Below are positions 26,011 to 35,467 of a stretch of 64,000 bases of DNA, one piece after another. The translations under genes and the position numbers were made by a program. Within the stretch, counting starts at the first letter, position 1, and every line of letters begins with the position of its first letter. This DNA comes from Roseivivax sp. GX 12232 (GTDB lineage Bacteria > Pseudomonadota > Alphaproteobacteria > Rhodobacterales > Rhodobacteraceae): contig NZ_JAJSEC010000001.1 of assembly GCF_021272185.1 (NCBI RefSeq), forward strand, positions 620,001-684,000, read 5' to 3'. Below the pieces are notes generated by a model. That model was not told the DNA's origin. It saw only the letters and a program-made list of their open reading frames with translations, and did not search any database.

Positions 26011-28311
26011 TCATTCCGCCGCCTGTGCCGCTGCTTCGGTCCGCAACATCTGCCAGACCCGATGCGGGGTGAAGGGCATGTCGGCCTGGCGCACCCCGCG
26101 CTCCCAGAGGGCATCCTGCACGGCGTTGGAGACCGCGGCAAGCGCGCCCACGGTGCCGGCCTCGCCGCAGCCCTTCATGCCCATCGGGTTGGCGGTCGAG
26201 GGCACCGGCTCGGTCTCGAACCGGAAGAAGGGCAGATCCGTCGCGCGCGGCATGGCGTAATCCATGAAGGAGGCGGTCAGAAGCTGGCCGGTCTCGTCGT
26301 AGACGACCCGCTCCATCAGCGCCTGGCCCGCGCCCTGGGCGATCCCGCCGTGGACCTGGCCCTCGACCAGCAAGGGATTGATGAGATTACCGAAATCATC
26401 GACCACCTGGTAGCGGTCGATCTCCACCTCGCCGGTGTCGGGGTCGATCTCGACCTCGACCACATGGCAGCCGTTGGGGAAGCTGCGCGCCTCGAGCGCC
26501 TCATGCGCGGAGAAGCTCAGAAGCGCCGTCTCGCCCTTCGCGCGGGCCATCTCGGCCACCTCGAGAAGCCCCGGCGTCTCGTTCGAGCCGGGGATGCGGA
26601 AGCGTTCGTCGTCGAAGCTGACCTGGTCCTCGGGCACGTCGAATTCCCGCGCGAGGAAGCCCGAGAAGGCGTTGACGATGTCCGAGACCGCCTTGAGCGT
26701 CACATTGGCCTGCACCGTGACCGAGCGCGAGCCGCCGGTGCCGCCGCCGCGCGCGATGAGGTCCGAATCACCCTGCACGACGCGGATCTTCTCGACCGGG
26801 ATGCCGCTCTGGTCCGAGAGGAACTGCGCATAGACGGTCTCGTGCCCCTGGCCGTTCGACTGGGTGCCGACGTAGATCACCGCGCCCGCTTCCTCGAATT
26901 CGACGCGCACGCCCTCGTCGGGGGCGCCGAGGATCGCCTCGATGTAGCAGGCCAGCCCCTGGCCACGCAGCCGGCCCTTGGCCTCGGAGGCCGCGCGGCG
27001 CGCGTCATAGCCGGGCAGATCCGCCGCCGTCTCGGCATGGGCCAGCACCCGGGCGAAATCGCCGACGTCATAGGTCTCGCCGGGGACGGTCTTGTAGGGG
27101 AAGGCCTCGACCGGGATGAAGTTGCGGCGCCGCAGCTCCCAGGGGCTCACGCCCAGCTCGCGGGCGGCGCGGTCCATCATGCGTTCGAGCACGTAGATCG
27201 CCTCGGGCCGGCCGGCGCCGCGATAGGCGTCGACCTGGCAGGTGTTGGTGAAAAAGGCCTCGGACTGCAGGTAGGCGGCGGGCACGTCATAGACGCCGGT
27301 CATCACCCGGCTGAAGAGCTGGGTCTGCATGAGCGGGCCGAACTGGCTGGCATAGGCCCCGAGGTTGAAGCGCGTGTCGACGCGGTAGCCGATGATCCGG
27401 TGGTCGGCGTCGAAGGCGAGCTGCCCGCGCGAGACCAGGTCGCGGCCCATGTTGTCGGAAAGCATCCCCTCGCCCCGCTCGGCGGCCCAGCGCACCGTGG
27501 CGCCCAGCATGCGCGCGGCCTGGGCGACGACGAAATACTCCGGGTAGACCATGGTCTTCATGCCGAAGCCGCCGCCGACGTCGCCGGTGGTGACATGCAC
27601 CGCGTCCTCGGCAAGGCCCAGCACCTTGGCGAGCTGGCTCTTGTGGGTCCAGACGCCCTGGCTCGACATATCGAAGCTGAGCCGCGCCCCGTCCCAGGAG
27701 GCGGTGCAGGCCCGGCCCTCGAGCGCATTGGCGATGATCTTGTTGTCCTCGACCTCCAGGTCGACCACATGCTCGGCGCGCTGAAAGGCGGCGCTCACGG
27801 CCTCCTCGTCGCCGAGCCCGAAGGTGAAGGCGCGGTTGTCGGGGGCCTCGGCGTGCAGCGGCTCGCCGCCCGGCGCCATCTCCAGGTGGACGGGCAGATC
27901 CTCGATCTCGGGCATGATCAGCTCGGCGGCATCCTTGGCCGCGTCGAGCGTCTCGGCCACCACCAGCGCCATAGGCTCACCCACGAAGCGCACGCGGCCC
28001 TCGGCCAGGATCGGGCGCCGCGGCGCGATGCCCGGGCTGCCGTCGCGGTTCTTGACCATGACGGTGAAGAGCCCCTCAGTCACCCCCGCCGCGCGCAGGT
28101 CTTCGGCGGTCAGCACGAGGCGGACGCCCGGGGCCTGTTGCGCCTCCTCGATGTCGAGCGCGGTGAGGCGCCCATGCGCCACCGGCGCGCGCAGGAAGAC
28201 GCCGTAAAGCGCCCCCTCGGGCACCGTGTCATCGGTGTAGCGGCCCGCCCCGGTAAGCAGCCGCAGGTCCTCGCGGCGGGTGACGGGCTGGCTCTTGCCG
28301 AACTTCTCCAT
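26011..28311 (-). CDS. Form II CoxL-like molybdenum hydroxylase large subunit, orphan
   Basis: A 766-residue xanthine dehydrogenase/CO dehydrogenase-family molybdopterin-binding subunit. The active-site loop reads AYRGAGR (residue about 360), which marks form II CoxL proteins, not true CO dehydrogenase (AYRCSFR). Other family features: an N-terminal a/b hammerhead domain (RREDLRLLTGAGRYTDD), GGGFGMK, SNGQGHETVYAQ and a C-terminal MKGCGEAG with the base glutamate. I start it at the ATG 28311, with GGAGG five bases before, though the frame is open further. No medium (FAD) or small (2Fe-2S) subunit gene lies next to it, which is unusual. The substrate is unknown. Confidence 0.9.
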   Translation of the reverse strand: MEKFGKSQPVTRREDLRLLTGAGRYTDDTVPEGALYGVFLRAPVAHGRLTALDIEEAQQAPGVRLVLTAEDLRAAGVTEGLFTVMVKNRDGSPGIAPRRPILAEGRVRFVGEPMALVVAETLDAAKDAAELIMPEIEDLPVHLEMAPGGEPLHAEAPDNRAFTFGLGDEEAVSAAFQRAEHVVDLEVEDNKIIANALEGRACTASWDGARLSFDMSSQGVWTHKSQLAKVLGLAEDAVHVTTGDVGGGFGMKTMVYPEYFVVAQAARMLGATVRWAAERGEGMLSDNMGRDLVSRGQLAFDADHRIIGYRVDTRFNLGAYASQFGPLMQTQLFSRVMTGVYDVPAAYLQSEAFFTNTCQVDAYRGAGRPEAIYVLERMMDRAARELGVSPWELRRRNFIPVEAFPYKTVPGETYDVGDFARVLAHAETAADLPGYDARRAASEAKGRLRGQGLACYIEAILGAPDEGVRVEFEEAGAVIYVGTQSNGQGHETVYAQFLSDQSGIPVEKIRVVQGDSDLIARGGGTGGSRSVTVQANVTLKAVSDIVNAFSGFLAREFDVPEDQVSFDDERFRIPGSNETPGLLEVAEMARAKGETALLSFSAHEALEARSFPNGCHVVEVEIDPDTGEVEIDRYQVVDDFGNLINPLLVEGQVHGGIAQGAGQALMERVVYDETGQLLTASFMDYAMPRATDLPFFRFETEPVPSTANPMGMKGCGEAGTVGALAAVSNAVQDALWERGVRQADMPFTPHRVWQMLRTEAAAQAAE

Positions 28312-28358
28312 GGGGGCCTCCGGGCGTTGATCTCGCCCGGACCTTAAGGCCCCGCGCC

Positions 28359-29501
28359 TCAGTGTCCAGTGGGCCCGCCCGCGCCGCTGAGGGTCACGGT
28401 CTCGGCGCGGCCATAGCCGTTGAAGGCGGTGGCGATGGCGCTCGAATAGGCGCCCATGCCGGGGATCACCAGGTAGTCGCCCTCGGCCAGGTCCTCGGGC
28501 AGGGGCAAGGGTTCGGGCAGCCGGTCGAGGCTGTCGCAGGTCGGCCCGAAGACGATGCGCGGGCGCATCGGGCCTTGGCGGGGCGGGCCCTCGGGGCTGA
28601 GGCAGGTGACCCCGCCCCCAGCGCTCAGGTCGCGCCATTCGGCCAGGTGGCCGTAGATCCCGTCGGCCAGGAAGACCGAGGCGCCGCTGGTGGCTTTCAC
28701 GGGCACCGCGAGCGAAGCGGCATCGGCGACCAGCGCCCGCCCGGGCTCGCAGAGAAGCGCCGGGGCCTCGGGCCCGAAGGCGCGGGCGACCGTCTCCCCG
28801 ATGGCGGTGAAGATCGCGCCGAGGTCGGGCTCCGCCCCGCCCCGCGCGGCCGGAAAGCCGCCGCCGACATTCAGCCGGGAGAGCCGCACGCCGGCCTCGC
28901 GGGCGACGCGCGCGGCGGCCTCGATATAGGCGACCCAAGCGGCGGGATCGGCGCATTGGGTGCCGGGATGGAAGCAGATCGAAGGCCGGGCGCCCGCCTC
29001 GGCGGCGGCGACCAGCAGCAGCACCGCCGCCTCGGGATCGGCGCCGAATTTCGCGCCGAAGTCATAGGCCGCGCCCTTGACCGGCAGCTTCAGCCGCACG
29101 CTGACCTCCTGGCCGCGCAACGCGCCCAGCTTCGCCAGCTCGCCCGGCCGGTCGACCGACCAGGAGCGCACCCCGAGCCGCCGGGCATGGGCGATCTCGG
29201 CCTTGGCGCGCACCGGGTTGTTGTAATGCAGCGCCGCCCCCGGCAGCACCGAGGCGAGCCAGTCGATCTCCTCGGGCGAGGCGACGTCGAAGGCCGCGAT
29301 GCCCTCGGCGGCCAGGGTTTCCAGCACCGCGCGCGCCGGGTTGGCCTTGACCGCATAGGTCACCTCGCCGGGGAAACCCGCGCGGAAGGCGCGCGCCCGC
29401 GCGGACAGTGCGCCCGGCCGGAAGTAGAGCACCGGCCCCTCGGGCCGGGTCGCGGCGAGATGCGCCGCCTCGTCGGAAAAGATGCGTTCCTGCCGGACCA
29501 A
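28359..29501 (-). CDS. Ornithine/lysine decarboxylase, type III PLP fold
   Basis: A 380-residue decarboxylase of the eukaryotic-type ODC family. The PLP lysine is in YAVKANP (near residue 52), the glycine-rich phosphate site in LNVGGGFP, EPGRALV binds PLP, and the catalytic Cys-Asp pair of the active site is in GPTCDSLD. It makes putrescine from ornithine (cadaverine if lysine is used), the substrate of the carboxyspermidine pathway encoded at 19.2-21.6 kb. Divergent from an Lrp-type regulator with 110 bp between starts; that regulator is the obvious candidate controller. The CoxL-like gene follows 47 bp downstream. Confidence 0.92.
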   Translation of the reverse strand: MVRQERIFSDEAAHLAATRPEGPVLYFRPGALSARARAFRAGFPGEVTYAVKANPARAVLETLAAEGIAAFDVASPEEIDWLASVLPGAALHYNNPVRAKAEIAHARRLGVRSWSVDRPGELAKLGALRGQEVSVRLKLPVKGAAYDFGAKFGADPEAAVLLLVAAAEAGARPSICFHPGTQCADPAAWVAYIEAAARVAREAGVRLSRLNVGGGFPAARGGAEPDLGAIFTAIGETVARAFGPEAPALLCEPGRALVADAASLAVPVKATSGASVFLADGIYGHLAEWRDLSAGGGVTCLSPEGPPRQGPMRPRIVFGPTCDSLDRLPEPLPLPEDLAEGDYLVIPGMGAYSSAIATAFNGYGRAETVTLSGAGGPTGH

Positions 29502-29611
29502 AGCTGCCTCCTGCCTGTCGTTATGCCTTCAGTCTCGGGCAGAATTTCGTCGCTTTCACTTGGCACTTCCTGCAGAGTGAGAAAGATTTTGGGCAGATCT
29601 CAGGGTGAATC

Positions 29612-30040
29612 ATGCAGATTGACGACATGGACCGGCAGCTCATCGCGCTCCTGGCCGAGAACGCCCGCGCCCCGGTGGCCAAGCTCGCGCGGGCGACGGG
29701 GCTCGCACGCACCACCGTGCAGGCCCGGCTCGACCGGCTCGAGCGCGGCGGCGCCATCGGCGGCTACACGATCCGCAAGGGCCCGGGGCTGACCCCGGCG
29801 CTGACCGCCTCGGTCCTGGTCTCGGTCGAACCCCGCGCCGAGCCCGCCGTGATCCAGCGCCTGCGCGCCCTGCCCGGGGTGATGCGCGCGACCACGACCT
29901 CGGGGCGGACCGACCTCCTGGTCGAGGTCACCGCCGAGACCACCGAGGCGCTCGACGCCCTGCTCGACCGGATCGGCGAGGCGAAGGGGGTTCGCTCCTC
30001 GGAGAGCCTGATCCACCTGACGACGAAGATCGCGCGGTAG
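29612..30040 (+). CDS. Lrp/AsnC family transcriptional regulator
   Basis: A 142-residue feast/famine regulator: an N-terminal helix-turn-helix (about 1-60; LIALLAENARAPVAKLARATG, TTVQARLDRLE) and a C-terminal RAM ligand-binding domain (SVLVSVEPRAEPAVI, GRTDLLVEVTAE). Such proteins bind amino acids and act on the neighbouring divergent gene, here ornithine decarboxylase; ornithine or lysine as ligand is inference. The shared 110-bp gap contains a GGGCAGA direct repeat (29537-29543, 29591-29597) that could be part of a binding site. Confidence 0.88.
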   Translation: MQIDDMDRQLIALLAENARAPVAKLARATGLARTTVQARLDRLERGGAIGGYTIRKGPGLTPALTASVLVSVEPRAEPAVIQRLRALPGVMRATTTSGRTDLLVEVTAETTEALDALLDRIGEAKGVRSSESLIHLTTKIAR

Positions 30041-30282
30041 GGCGCGCGCCCGGCTGGCGTCGATTTTGGGTCGGGGTCGCCAAAGGCCGTGCTCCGCCCT
30101 CGGGAACGCCCCGGCCCGACACCCCCACCCGCAAGCTCAAGCCCTCCAGCCCGCTCCCGCGCCGGACAGCCCAAGCCCCCCACCACACACCACCACACCC
30201 CCCGCCCCCTCTGTTCACCCGGCCAAGCATCCGCTAGGAGGAGCGCCGAACCCGATACCCCGGCCAGCGACAAGGGGCGCAT
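30041..30282. other. Leader region before metG
   Basis: 242 bp with no gene; C-rich and low in G on the + strand near 30180-30220. A Shine-Dalgarno AAGGGG precedes the metG start. Confidence 0.4.
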
Positions 30283-31995
30283 ATGGCGCGACATCTCATC
30301 ACCTCCGCGATCCCCTACATCAACGGGATCAAGCATCTCGGCAATCTCGTGGGCAGCCAGCTGCCCGCCGATCTCTTCGCCCGCTACCAGCGCGCGCGCG
30401 GCCACGAGGTGCTCTTCCTCTGCGCCACCGACGAGCATGGCACCCCCGCCGAGCTCGCCGCCAAGAAGGCCGGCCAGCCGGTCGCCGACTATTGCGCCGA
30501 GATGCACAAAGTGCAGTCCCGCATCGCCGAGGGCTTCCGCCTCTCCTTCGACCATTTCGGGCGCTCCTCCTCGCCGCAGAACCACGCGCTGACCCAGCAT
30601 TTCGCCGGGCGGCTCGACGCGGCGGGGCTGATCCGCGAGGTCTCGGAGACGCAGATGTATTCGCCGCAGGACGGCCGCTTCCTGCCCGACCGCTACATCG
30701 AGGGCACCTGCCCGAACTGCGGCTTCGAGAGCGCCCGCGGCGACCAATGCGACAATTGCACCAAGCAGCTCGACCCGGTGGACCTGATCGATCCTCGCTC
30801 GACGATTTCGGGCGCCACCGACCTGGAGATGCGCGAGACCAAGCATCTCTTCCTCTGCCAGTCGCAGATGAAGGACGAGCTCGAGGCCTGGATCGACGGC
30901 AAGGCCGACTGGCCGGTGCTGACCACCTCGATCGCCAAGAAATGGCTGAACGACGGCGACGGGTTGCAGGACCGGGGCATCACCCGCGACCTCGACTGGG
31001 GCATCCCGGTCAAACGCGGCGACGCCGACTGGCCGGGCATGGAGGGCAAGGTCTTCTACGTCTGGTTCGACGCGCCGATCGAATATATCGCCAGCGCCCA
31101 GGAATGGGTCGAGGCCGGCAAGGGCACCGACTGGCAGCGCTGGTGGCGCACCGACGCGGGCGCCGAGGACGTGCGCTACACCCAGTTCATGGGCAAGGAC
31201 AACGTGCCTTTCCACACGCTGTCCTTCCCCGCGACGATCCTCGGCTCGGGCGAGCCCTGGAAGCTCGTCGACTACATCAAGTCGTTCAACTACCTGAACT
31301 ACGAGGGCGGGCAGTTCTCCACCTCGCGCGGCCGCGGCGTCTTCATGGACCAGGCGCTCGAGATCCTGCCGGCGGACTACTGGCGCTGGTGGCTCCTGAG
31401 CCATGCCCCCGAAAGCTCCGACGCCGAGTTCACCTGGGAGAACTTCCAGAGCTCGGTGAACAAGGACCTCGCCGATGTCCTGGGCAATTTCGCCAGCCGG
31501 GTGACGAAGTTCTGCCGCTCGAAGTTCGGCGAGCAGGTGCCCGAGGGCGGCGCCTTCACGGAGCGCGAACGCCAGCTCGTCGCCGACCTGCAGGAGAAGC
31601 TCGGCGAGTATACCCGCCAGATGGAGGCCATGGAGGTCCGCAAGTCCGCCATGGCGCTGCGCGGGATCTGGGTGCTCGGCAACGAATACCTGCAGGAGGC
31701 CGCGCCCTGGGCCACCTTCAAGGAGGACCCCGCGCAGGCGGCCATGCAGATCCGCCTCGGGCTGAACCTGATCCGGCTCTTCGCGGTGCTCTCCGAGCCC
31801 TTCATCCCCGATGCCGCCGCCCAGTTGCTGGAGGCCATGCAGGACCCCGAGGCCGCCTGGCCCGAGGATGTCGACGCCGCGCTGCAGGCGCTCGCGCCCG
31901 GCCACGCCTTCACGGTGCCCGATGTGACCTTCCGCAAGATCACCGACGCCGAGCGCGAGGACTGGCAAGCGCGCTTCTCCGGCCGCCGGGACTGA
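30283..31995 (+). CDS. metG: Methionyl-tRNA synthetase
   Basis: A 570-residue class I synthetase. The HIGH-type motif is in the N-terminal [12 protein letters not shown] (here KHLGN), a zinc ribbon follows with [17 protein letters not shown] (about 143-159), and the KMSKS loop is represented by QFSTSRG near 345, an accepted variant of the alphaproteobacterial enzyme. The C-terminal anticodon-binding helical domain is complete; the C-terminal dimerisation domain of E. coli MetG is absent. It charges both initiator and elongator tRNA-Met. Confidence 0.96.
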   Translation: MARHLITSAIPYINGIKHLGNLVGSQLPADLFARYQRARGHEVLFLCATDEHGTPAELAAKKAGQPVADYCAEMHKVQSRIAEGFRLSFDHFGRSSSPQNHALTQHFAGRLDAAGLIREVSETQMYSPQDGRFLPDRYIEGTCPNCGFESARGDQCDNCTKQLDPVDLIDPRSTISGATDLEMRETKHLFLCQSQMKDELEAWIDGKADWPVLTTSIAKKWLNDGDGLQDRGITRDLDWGIPVKRGDADWPGMEGKVFYVWFDAPIEYIASAQEWVEAGKGTDWQRWWRTDAGAEDVRYTQFMGKDNVPFHTLSFPATILGSGEPWKLVDYIKSFNYLNYEGGQFSTSRGRGVFMDQALEILPADYWRWWLLSHAPESSDAEFTWENFQSSVNKDLADVLGNFASRVTKFCRSKFGEQVPEGGAFTERERQLVADLQEKLGEYTRQMEAMEVRKSAMALRGIWVLGNEYLQEAAPWATFKEDPAQAAMQIRLGLNLIRLFAVLSEPFIPDAAAQLLEAMQDPEAAWPEDVDAALQALAPGHAFTVPDVTFRKITDAEREDWQARFSGRRD

Positions 31996-32190
31996 CAAAG
32001 GCCACTCCGGCGTGCGCCGGGCCCCGCTCACAAGCCCGGCCCCGCGCGCGCCCTCTCGGTCCCAACGCCCAAACCCCGACCTCACAACCCGCGCGCCGCC
32101 GGACAAAACGCGCGCGCGCCCAACCCGCGCCCGCCTCAACTTAAAGCGCAGCACACCCCACCCGCACCCCACCCCACCTGCTTCAGGTTG

Positions 32191-32280
32191 GCAAAAATAC
32201 CTCGGGGGTGAATGCGGGCGGCACGCCCGCTGAGGGGGCAGAGCCCCCCGGTCCGGGGCGCCGCAGGCGGCCCGGACCCA
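32191..32280 (+). repeat. Hairpin-rich intergenic repeat, family 2, copy 1
   Basis: It reads AAAAATACCTCGGGGGTGAA, then a GCGGGCG/CGCCCGC hairpin, then GGGGGCAGAGCCCCCC, then a GGTCCGG/CCGGACC arm pair. The AAATACCT...CGGGGG core and the GGGGGCAGA...CCCC hairpin recur in two copies near 60.05 and 60.18 kb. I recall similar strings in intergenic gaps of other Rhodobacterales, but have not checked. Confidence 0.6.
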
Positions 32281-32300
32281 CCAAACTGCCAAAAACCAAC

Positions 32301-32332
32301 AAAAAAAAGACGCGCCCCGCTATGGGGACGCG
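32301..32332 (-). terminator. Intrinsic terminator of the FKBP gene
   Basis: On the minus strand GCGCG-T-CCCC pairs with GGGGCGCG (one bulged T), and T8 follows at 32308-32301. It stands 28 bp beyond the FKBP stop. Confidence 0.8.
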
Positions 32333-32359
32333 CCTTCGAGGTTTGTCTTGGATCTCGGC

Positions 32360-32794
32360 TTAGGCTGCCTTGATCTCGACAAGTTCGATATCGAAGTTCA
32401 GGTCCTTGCCTGCAAGGGGGTGGTTCGCGTCGAGCGTAACTTCGCTGTCGTTCACCTCCGCCACGGTCACCGGCATCACCTGGCCGTTCGGCGTCTGCAC
32501 CTGCAGCTGGGTGCCGATGTCGAGCGGGATATCCTCGGGGATCTGCTCGCGCGGGACGGCCTGGAAGGCCTCGTCCTGGCGCTGGCCATAGGCTTCGTCC
32601 GCGGGGATCTCGACCGACTTCTTGTCGCCGACGGTCATGCCCGGCAGTACCTTGTCGAGGCCCGGAATGATCTGGCCCGAGCCCACGGTGAACTCGAGCG
32701 GGTCCCGGCCGGCGCTCGAATCGAAGGTCGAGCCATCGGTCAGGGTTCCGGTATAATGAATAAGAACGGTGTCGCCGGTTTTCACCTCGGTCAT
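32360..32794 (-). CDS. FKBP-type peptidyl-prolyl isomerase, SlyD-like
   Basis: A 144-residue SlyD-type isomerase: FKBP halves (MTEVKTGDTVLIHYTGTL, ... FDIELVEI) flank an inserted IF chaperone domain (about 65-125, SVEIPADEAYGQR to LDANHPLAGK). There is no signal peptide and no His-rich tail, so it is a cytoplasmic folding helper rather than the nickel-binding E. coli SlyD type. The ATG at 32794 is used; a longer in-frame extension upstream lacks a signal. It is transcribed away from the L,D-transpeptidase. Confidence 0.9.
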   Translation of the reverse strand: MTEVKTGDTVLIHYTGTLTDGSTFDSSAGRDPLEFTVGSGQIIPGLDKVLPGMTVGDKKSVEIPADEAYGQRQDEAFQAVPREQIPEDIPLDIGTQLQVQTPNGQVMPVTVAEVNDSEVTLDANHPLAGKDLNFDIELVEIKAA

Positions 32795-33100
32795 GGAACA
32801 TCCAATTCTGTTCTGGGAGTGGGTTTCGGCGAGGCCGCAGCTGGGCAGGTTCTCGCCACTTGGCGCAAATACTAAGGATTCCGGCTTGCGAATGAAAGGG
32901 GGCGCGGCGAATTCGCTGCCGGGAACTGGCGGTGCGGGCTGCGTGTTGCTCCTGTCCAGACGCCGGGGCGGCCCCGATGCGGGGTGTGACCGGCGCGACA
33001 TGCACACCAAGGCTTGACCGGCCGTCATCTTGCCCGGCCGGGCGAAGCGCAGACAATGGGCAGATACCGGCAAGGCTGCTCGAACCGAAGGGGACCGTCC
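32795..33100. other. Divergent promoter region, FKBP and L,D-transpeptidase genes
   Basis: 306 bp with no gene seen. Open frames here continue from the flanking genes without start signals. No clear -10/-35 pair was identified. Confidence 0.4.
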
Positions 33101-33661
33101 ATGATCAACCGTCGCACATTCGTCGCCGCCGCCACGGCCGCGCTGGCGGCACCGAGCCTGGCCCGCGCCCAGGGCTTCCAGCTCGAGCCGATCTACCAGC
33201 CGCAGACCGTGAAGGTGAAATCCTCGCTGGCGCCGCAGCAGATCATCGTGCTGCCGCGGGCGCATTTCCTCTATTTCGTCGATGCGCCGGGACAGGCGCG
33301 CCGCTACGGCGTCGGCGTCGGCCGCGCCGGGCTCGAGTTCCAGGGCGAGGCGGTGATCGAGGTCAAGAAGGAATGGCCGACCTGGCGCCCGACCGACGAG
33401 ATGATCGAGCGCGAGCCCGAGGCCTACGAGAAGTTCCGCGGCACCGACTACGTGCAGCCCGGCGGGCCGAACAACCCGCTTGGCGCCCGCGCGCTCTATC
33501 TCTTCCAGAACGGCCGCGACACCTTCTACCGCATCCATGGCACCAACCAGCCCTCCTCGATCGGGCGCTCGGTGTCGAACGGCTGCATCCGGATGATCAA
33601 CGATCACGTGATCGACCTCTACAACCGGGTGCCCACGGGGACCAAGGTCACGGTCATCTGA
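33101..33661 (+). CDS. L,D-transpeptidase (YkuD domain), secreted
   Basis: A 186-residue exported protein. The start MINRRTFVAAATAALAAP has a twin-arginine-like RR followed by a hydrophobic stretch and an ALARA cleavage region. The YkuD catalytic motif is present as HGTN...SNGCIRM with the nucleophilic Cys. Such enzymes make 3-3 crosslinks in peptidoglycan or attach lipoproteins to it, in the periplasm. GGGGAC precedes the ATG. The next gene starts two bases after the stop. Confidence 0.9.
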   Translation: MINRRTFVAAATAALAAPSLARAQGFQLEPIYQPQTVKVKSSLAPQQIIVLPRAHFLYFVDAPGQARRYGVGVGRAGLEFQGEAVIEVKKEWPTWRPTDEMIEREPEAYEKFRGTDYVQPGGPNNPLGARALYLFQNGRDTFYRIHGTNQPSSIGRSVSNGCIRMINDHVIDLYNRVPTGTKVTVI

Positions 33662-33663
33662 AC

Positions 33664-34884
33664 GTGGGCGGACCCGGGCCAGCGCGGCGGATCGAGTTCG
33701 ATCTGATCGTCGTCGGTGCCGGACCGGCGGGAAGCGCCGCGGCGGCTTCGGCGGCTTCGGCGGCCCGGGCGGGGCTGTCGGTGGCGCTGGTCGACCGCGC
33801 CGACTTCCCGCGCGACAAGCTCTGCGGCGGGGCCTTCTCGGGCCGGGCGCAGGGCGCCTTCGCCCGGGCCTTCGGGGGCGAGATGCCCGAGGCGCCGCAT
33901 CTGACCCGGAGCGCGATCACCTTCGGCGCCTTCGGCGAGACGCTCGGGCATTTCGAGGACATCCCCCCGATCCATCTGACCATGCGGCGCAGCCTCGACC
34001 TGGCGCTTTTCGAGGCCGCCCGTGCCGCGGGCGCCCGGACCTTCACCGGCCAGGCCCCCGAGGCGCTGGCGCTCGACGGCGCCCGCCCCTCCCTGCGGGT
34101 GGGCGAGACCGAGCTGTCCGCGCCGCTTCTGATCGGCGCCGACGGGGTCTCGAGCGGCGTCGCCCGCGCGCTCTTCGGGCGGCCGTTCGATCCCAAGGAG
34201 ATCGGCTTCGCGCTCGAGGTGGAACTGCCCGAGGACAGCGACCCGACCGGGTTCCGCATCGACTTCGGTGCCGCCGCCTGGGGTTATGGCTGGGTCTTCC
34301 CGAAGACCTGCGGCACGACGGTGGGCCTTGGCGGCATCCACGCGCGGAACCCCAAGATGCGCGAGAGCCTCGCGGCCTACCTGGCGGAGCGCGGCGTCAG
34401 CGGCACGCCGCGCATCAAGGGCCAATACCTGCCCTTCGGCGCACCGCGCCGGGTGCCGGGGGCGGGCCACGTCTTGCTTGCGGGGGACGCGGCAGGGCTG
34501 GTCGATCCGATCACCGGCGAGGGCATCGCCTATGCCATGGAAAGCGGCCGGCTTGCCGCCGAGGCCGCAGAGGCCGCGCTCTCCGAGGGCCGCCCGGAGC
34601 GCGCGCTGATCCGCTATCGCCGGGCGCTCGGTCCCACCCATCGCGCCATGGCCCATGCCCGGCTGATCCGCCCGGTGCTGTTCCAGCCGCTCCTGCGCGA
34701 CGCCTTCGTCGCGGGCTTCCGCAACTCGCGCAGCCTCAAGGACGACTACCTGCGGCTCCTGGCCGGAGAGCTGGAATATGCCGACATCACCCGCAAGCTC
34801 GCCGCGCGGATGCCGCGGCACATCTGGCGGGCGCTGACGCTGCCGCGCGACAAACGGCACGGGATCGCCGCGCGCCTGCCTTGA
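33664..34884 (+). CDS. Geranylgeranyl-reductase-family FAD oxidoreductase
   Basis: A 406-residue flavoprotein: Rossmann GXGXXG motif VGAGPAGSAAAASA near residue 17, VDRADFPRDKLCGG, and a second FAD motif GHVLLAGDAAGLVDPITGEGI. The family (GGR) reduces isoprenoid double bonds or acts on quinones and lipids; without bchP or chl neighbours the substrate cannot be named. The GTG at 33664 is the only start that avoids the L,D-transpeptidase and sits two bases after its stop, so both genes are in one operon, although a functional link is not obvious. Confidence 0.85.
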   Translation: MGGPGPARRIEFDLIVVGAGPAGSAAAASAASAARAGLSVALVDRADFPRDKLCGGAFSGRAQGAFARAFGGEMPEAPHLTRSAITFGAFGETLGHFEDIPPIHLTMRRSLDLALFEAARAAGARTFTGQAPEALALDGARPSLRVGETELSAPLLIGADGVSSGVARALFGRPFDPKEIGFALEVELPEDSDPTGFRIDFGAAAWGYGWVFPKTCGTTVGLGGIHARNPKMRESLAAYLAERGVSGTPRIKGQYLPFGAPRRVPGAGHVLLAGDAAGLVDPITGEGIAYAMESGRLAAEAAEAALSEGRPERALIRYRRALGPTHRAMAHARLIRPVLFQPLLRDAFVAGFRNSRSLKDDYLRLLAGELEYADITRKLAARMPRHIWRALTLPRDKRHGIAARLP

Positions 34885-34966
34885 AGTTGCCGCAAATGAG
34901 GGGCGTAAACGGTTTATTGACGCCCGGCAGCGAGGCTGCCCGAAGCTCCCTCAGGAAAGGCGCGGA

Positions 34967-35146
34967 ATGTTGGTGATCGCCCTCATCGCAGCAAGTCTCG
35001 CAGGTGCCGTGGCCAGTGCCGCCGGCTGGGCCTTCTTCGGGATGAGCCTCGGGGCGGCGTTCACCCTCTACGTTCTGGCCTCGCTGCTGGGCGTCAGCCT
35101 CTTCGCCGCGGCCCTGCTGCTGCGCCCGGACCTGCACGACGCCTGA
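34967..35146 (+). CDS. 59-residue two-helix membrane protein
   Basis: This short frame begins MLVIALIAASLAGAVASAAG and ends with RPDLHDA. It has two hydrophobic segments (about 1-20 and 30-52) joined by a Trp/Phe turn, so it is probably an inner-membrane hairpin. The start at 34967 has a moderate Shine-Dalgarno (AGGAAAGG). It stands alone, 82 bp beyond the flavoprotein. No family recognised. Confidence 0.65.
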   Translation: MLVIALIAASLAGAVASAAGWAFFGMSLGAAFTLYVLASLLGVSLFAAALLLRPDLHDA

Positions 35147-35236
35147 AGGGCGCGCATCTTCCCCACAGATCCGACAGGCTGATCCTGCGGCCGCCGGTGC
35201 CGCCCGGCCCGGGACCCTGCCCGCGCCGGTTGCGGC

Positions 35237-35467
35237 TCAGCCCATCATGTAGAGCACGAGCAGAATCGGGATCACGCCCGCGGCGGCGATGTTGAACAAT
35301 TTCGCGGCGTGCGCGAGCCCGCGGAAGGCCGGGCTCTGGTCGAAGGCGGACTTCGTGGCGAAGGCCGCATAGGCCAGCCCGCCGGCCTGACCGTCCTCGA
35401 TGTCGCGGTGGCGCATGAGCTGCGCCTTCTGCCGGCTGTAGCGCTCAAGCATCTCGTTTCGTGTCAT
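35237..35467 (-). CDS. Small membrane protein, unknown function
   Basis: A 76-residue protein starting at the ATG 35467, chosen because AGGAGCAGGAAA lies before it; a TTG further upstream is less likely. The N-terminal half is charged (MTRNEMLERYSRQKAQLM) and the C-terminal half has a hydrophobic anchor (IAAAGVIPILLVLYMMG), so it is probably a tail-anchored inner-membrane protein. I do not recognise it. It is divergent from the cold shock gene and convergent with the small membrane protein at 34967. Confidence 0.65.
   Translation of the reverse strand: MTRNEMLERYSRQKAQLMRHRDIEDGQAGGLAYAAFATKSAFDQSPAFRGLAHAAKLFNIAAAGVIPILLVLYMMG

Larger units (their letters stand above)
31996..32359. other. 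Gap between convergent metG and FKBP genes
   Basis: 364 bp without a gene. It contains a hairpin-rich repeat at 32191-32280 and the FKBP terminator at 32301-32332. Confidence 0.6.

Noticed and set aside
28312-28956. N-terminal extension of the CoxL-like frame
   Set aside because: It overlaps ornithine decarboxylase in another frame; the ATG at 28311 has a good Shine-Dalgarno and gives the family's usual start.
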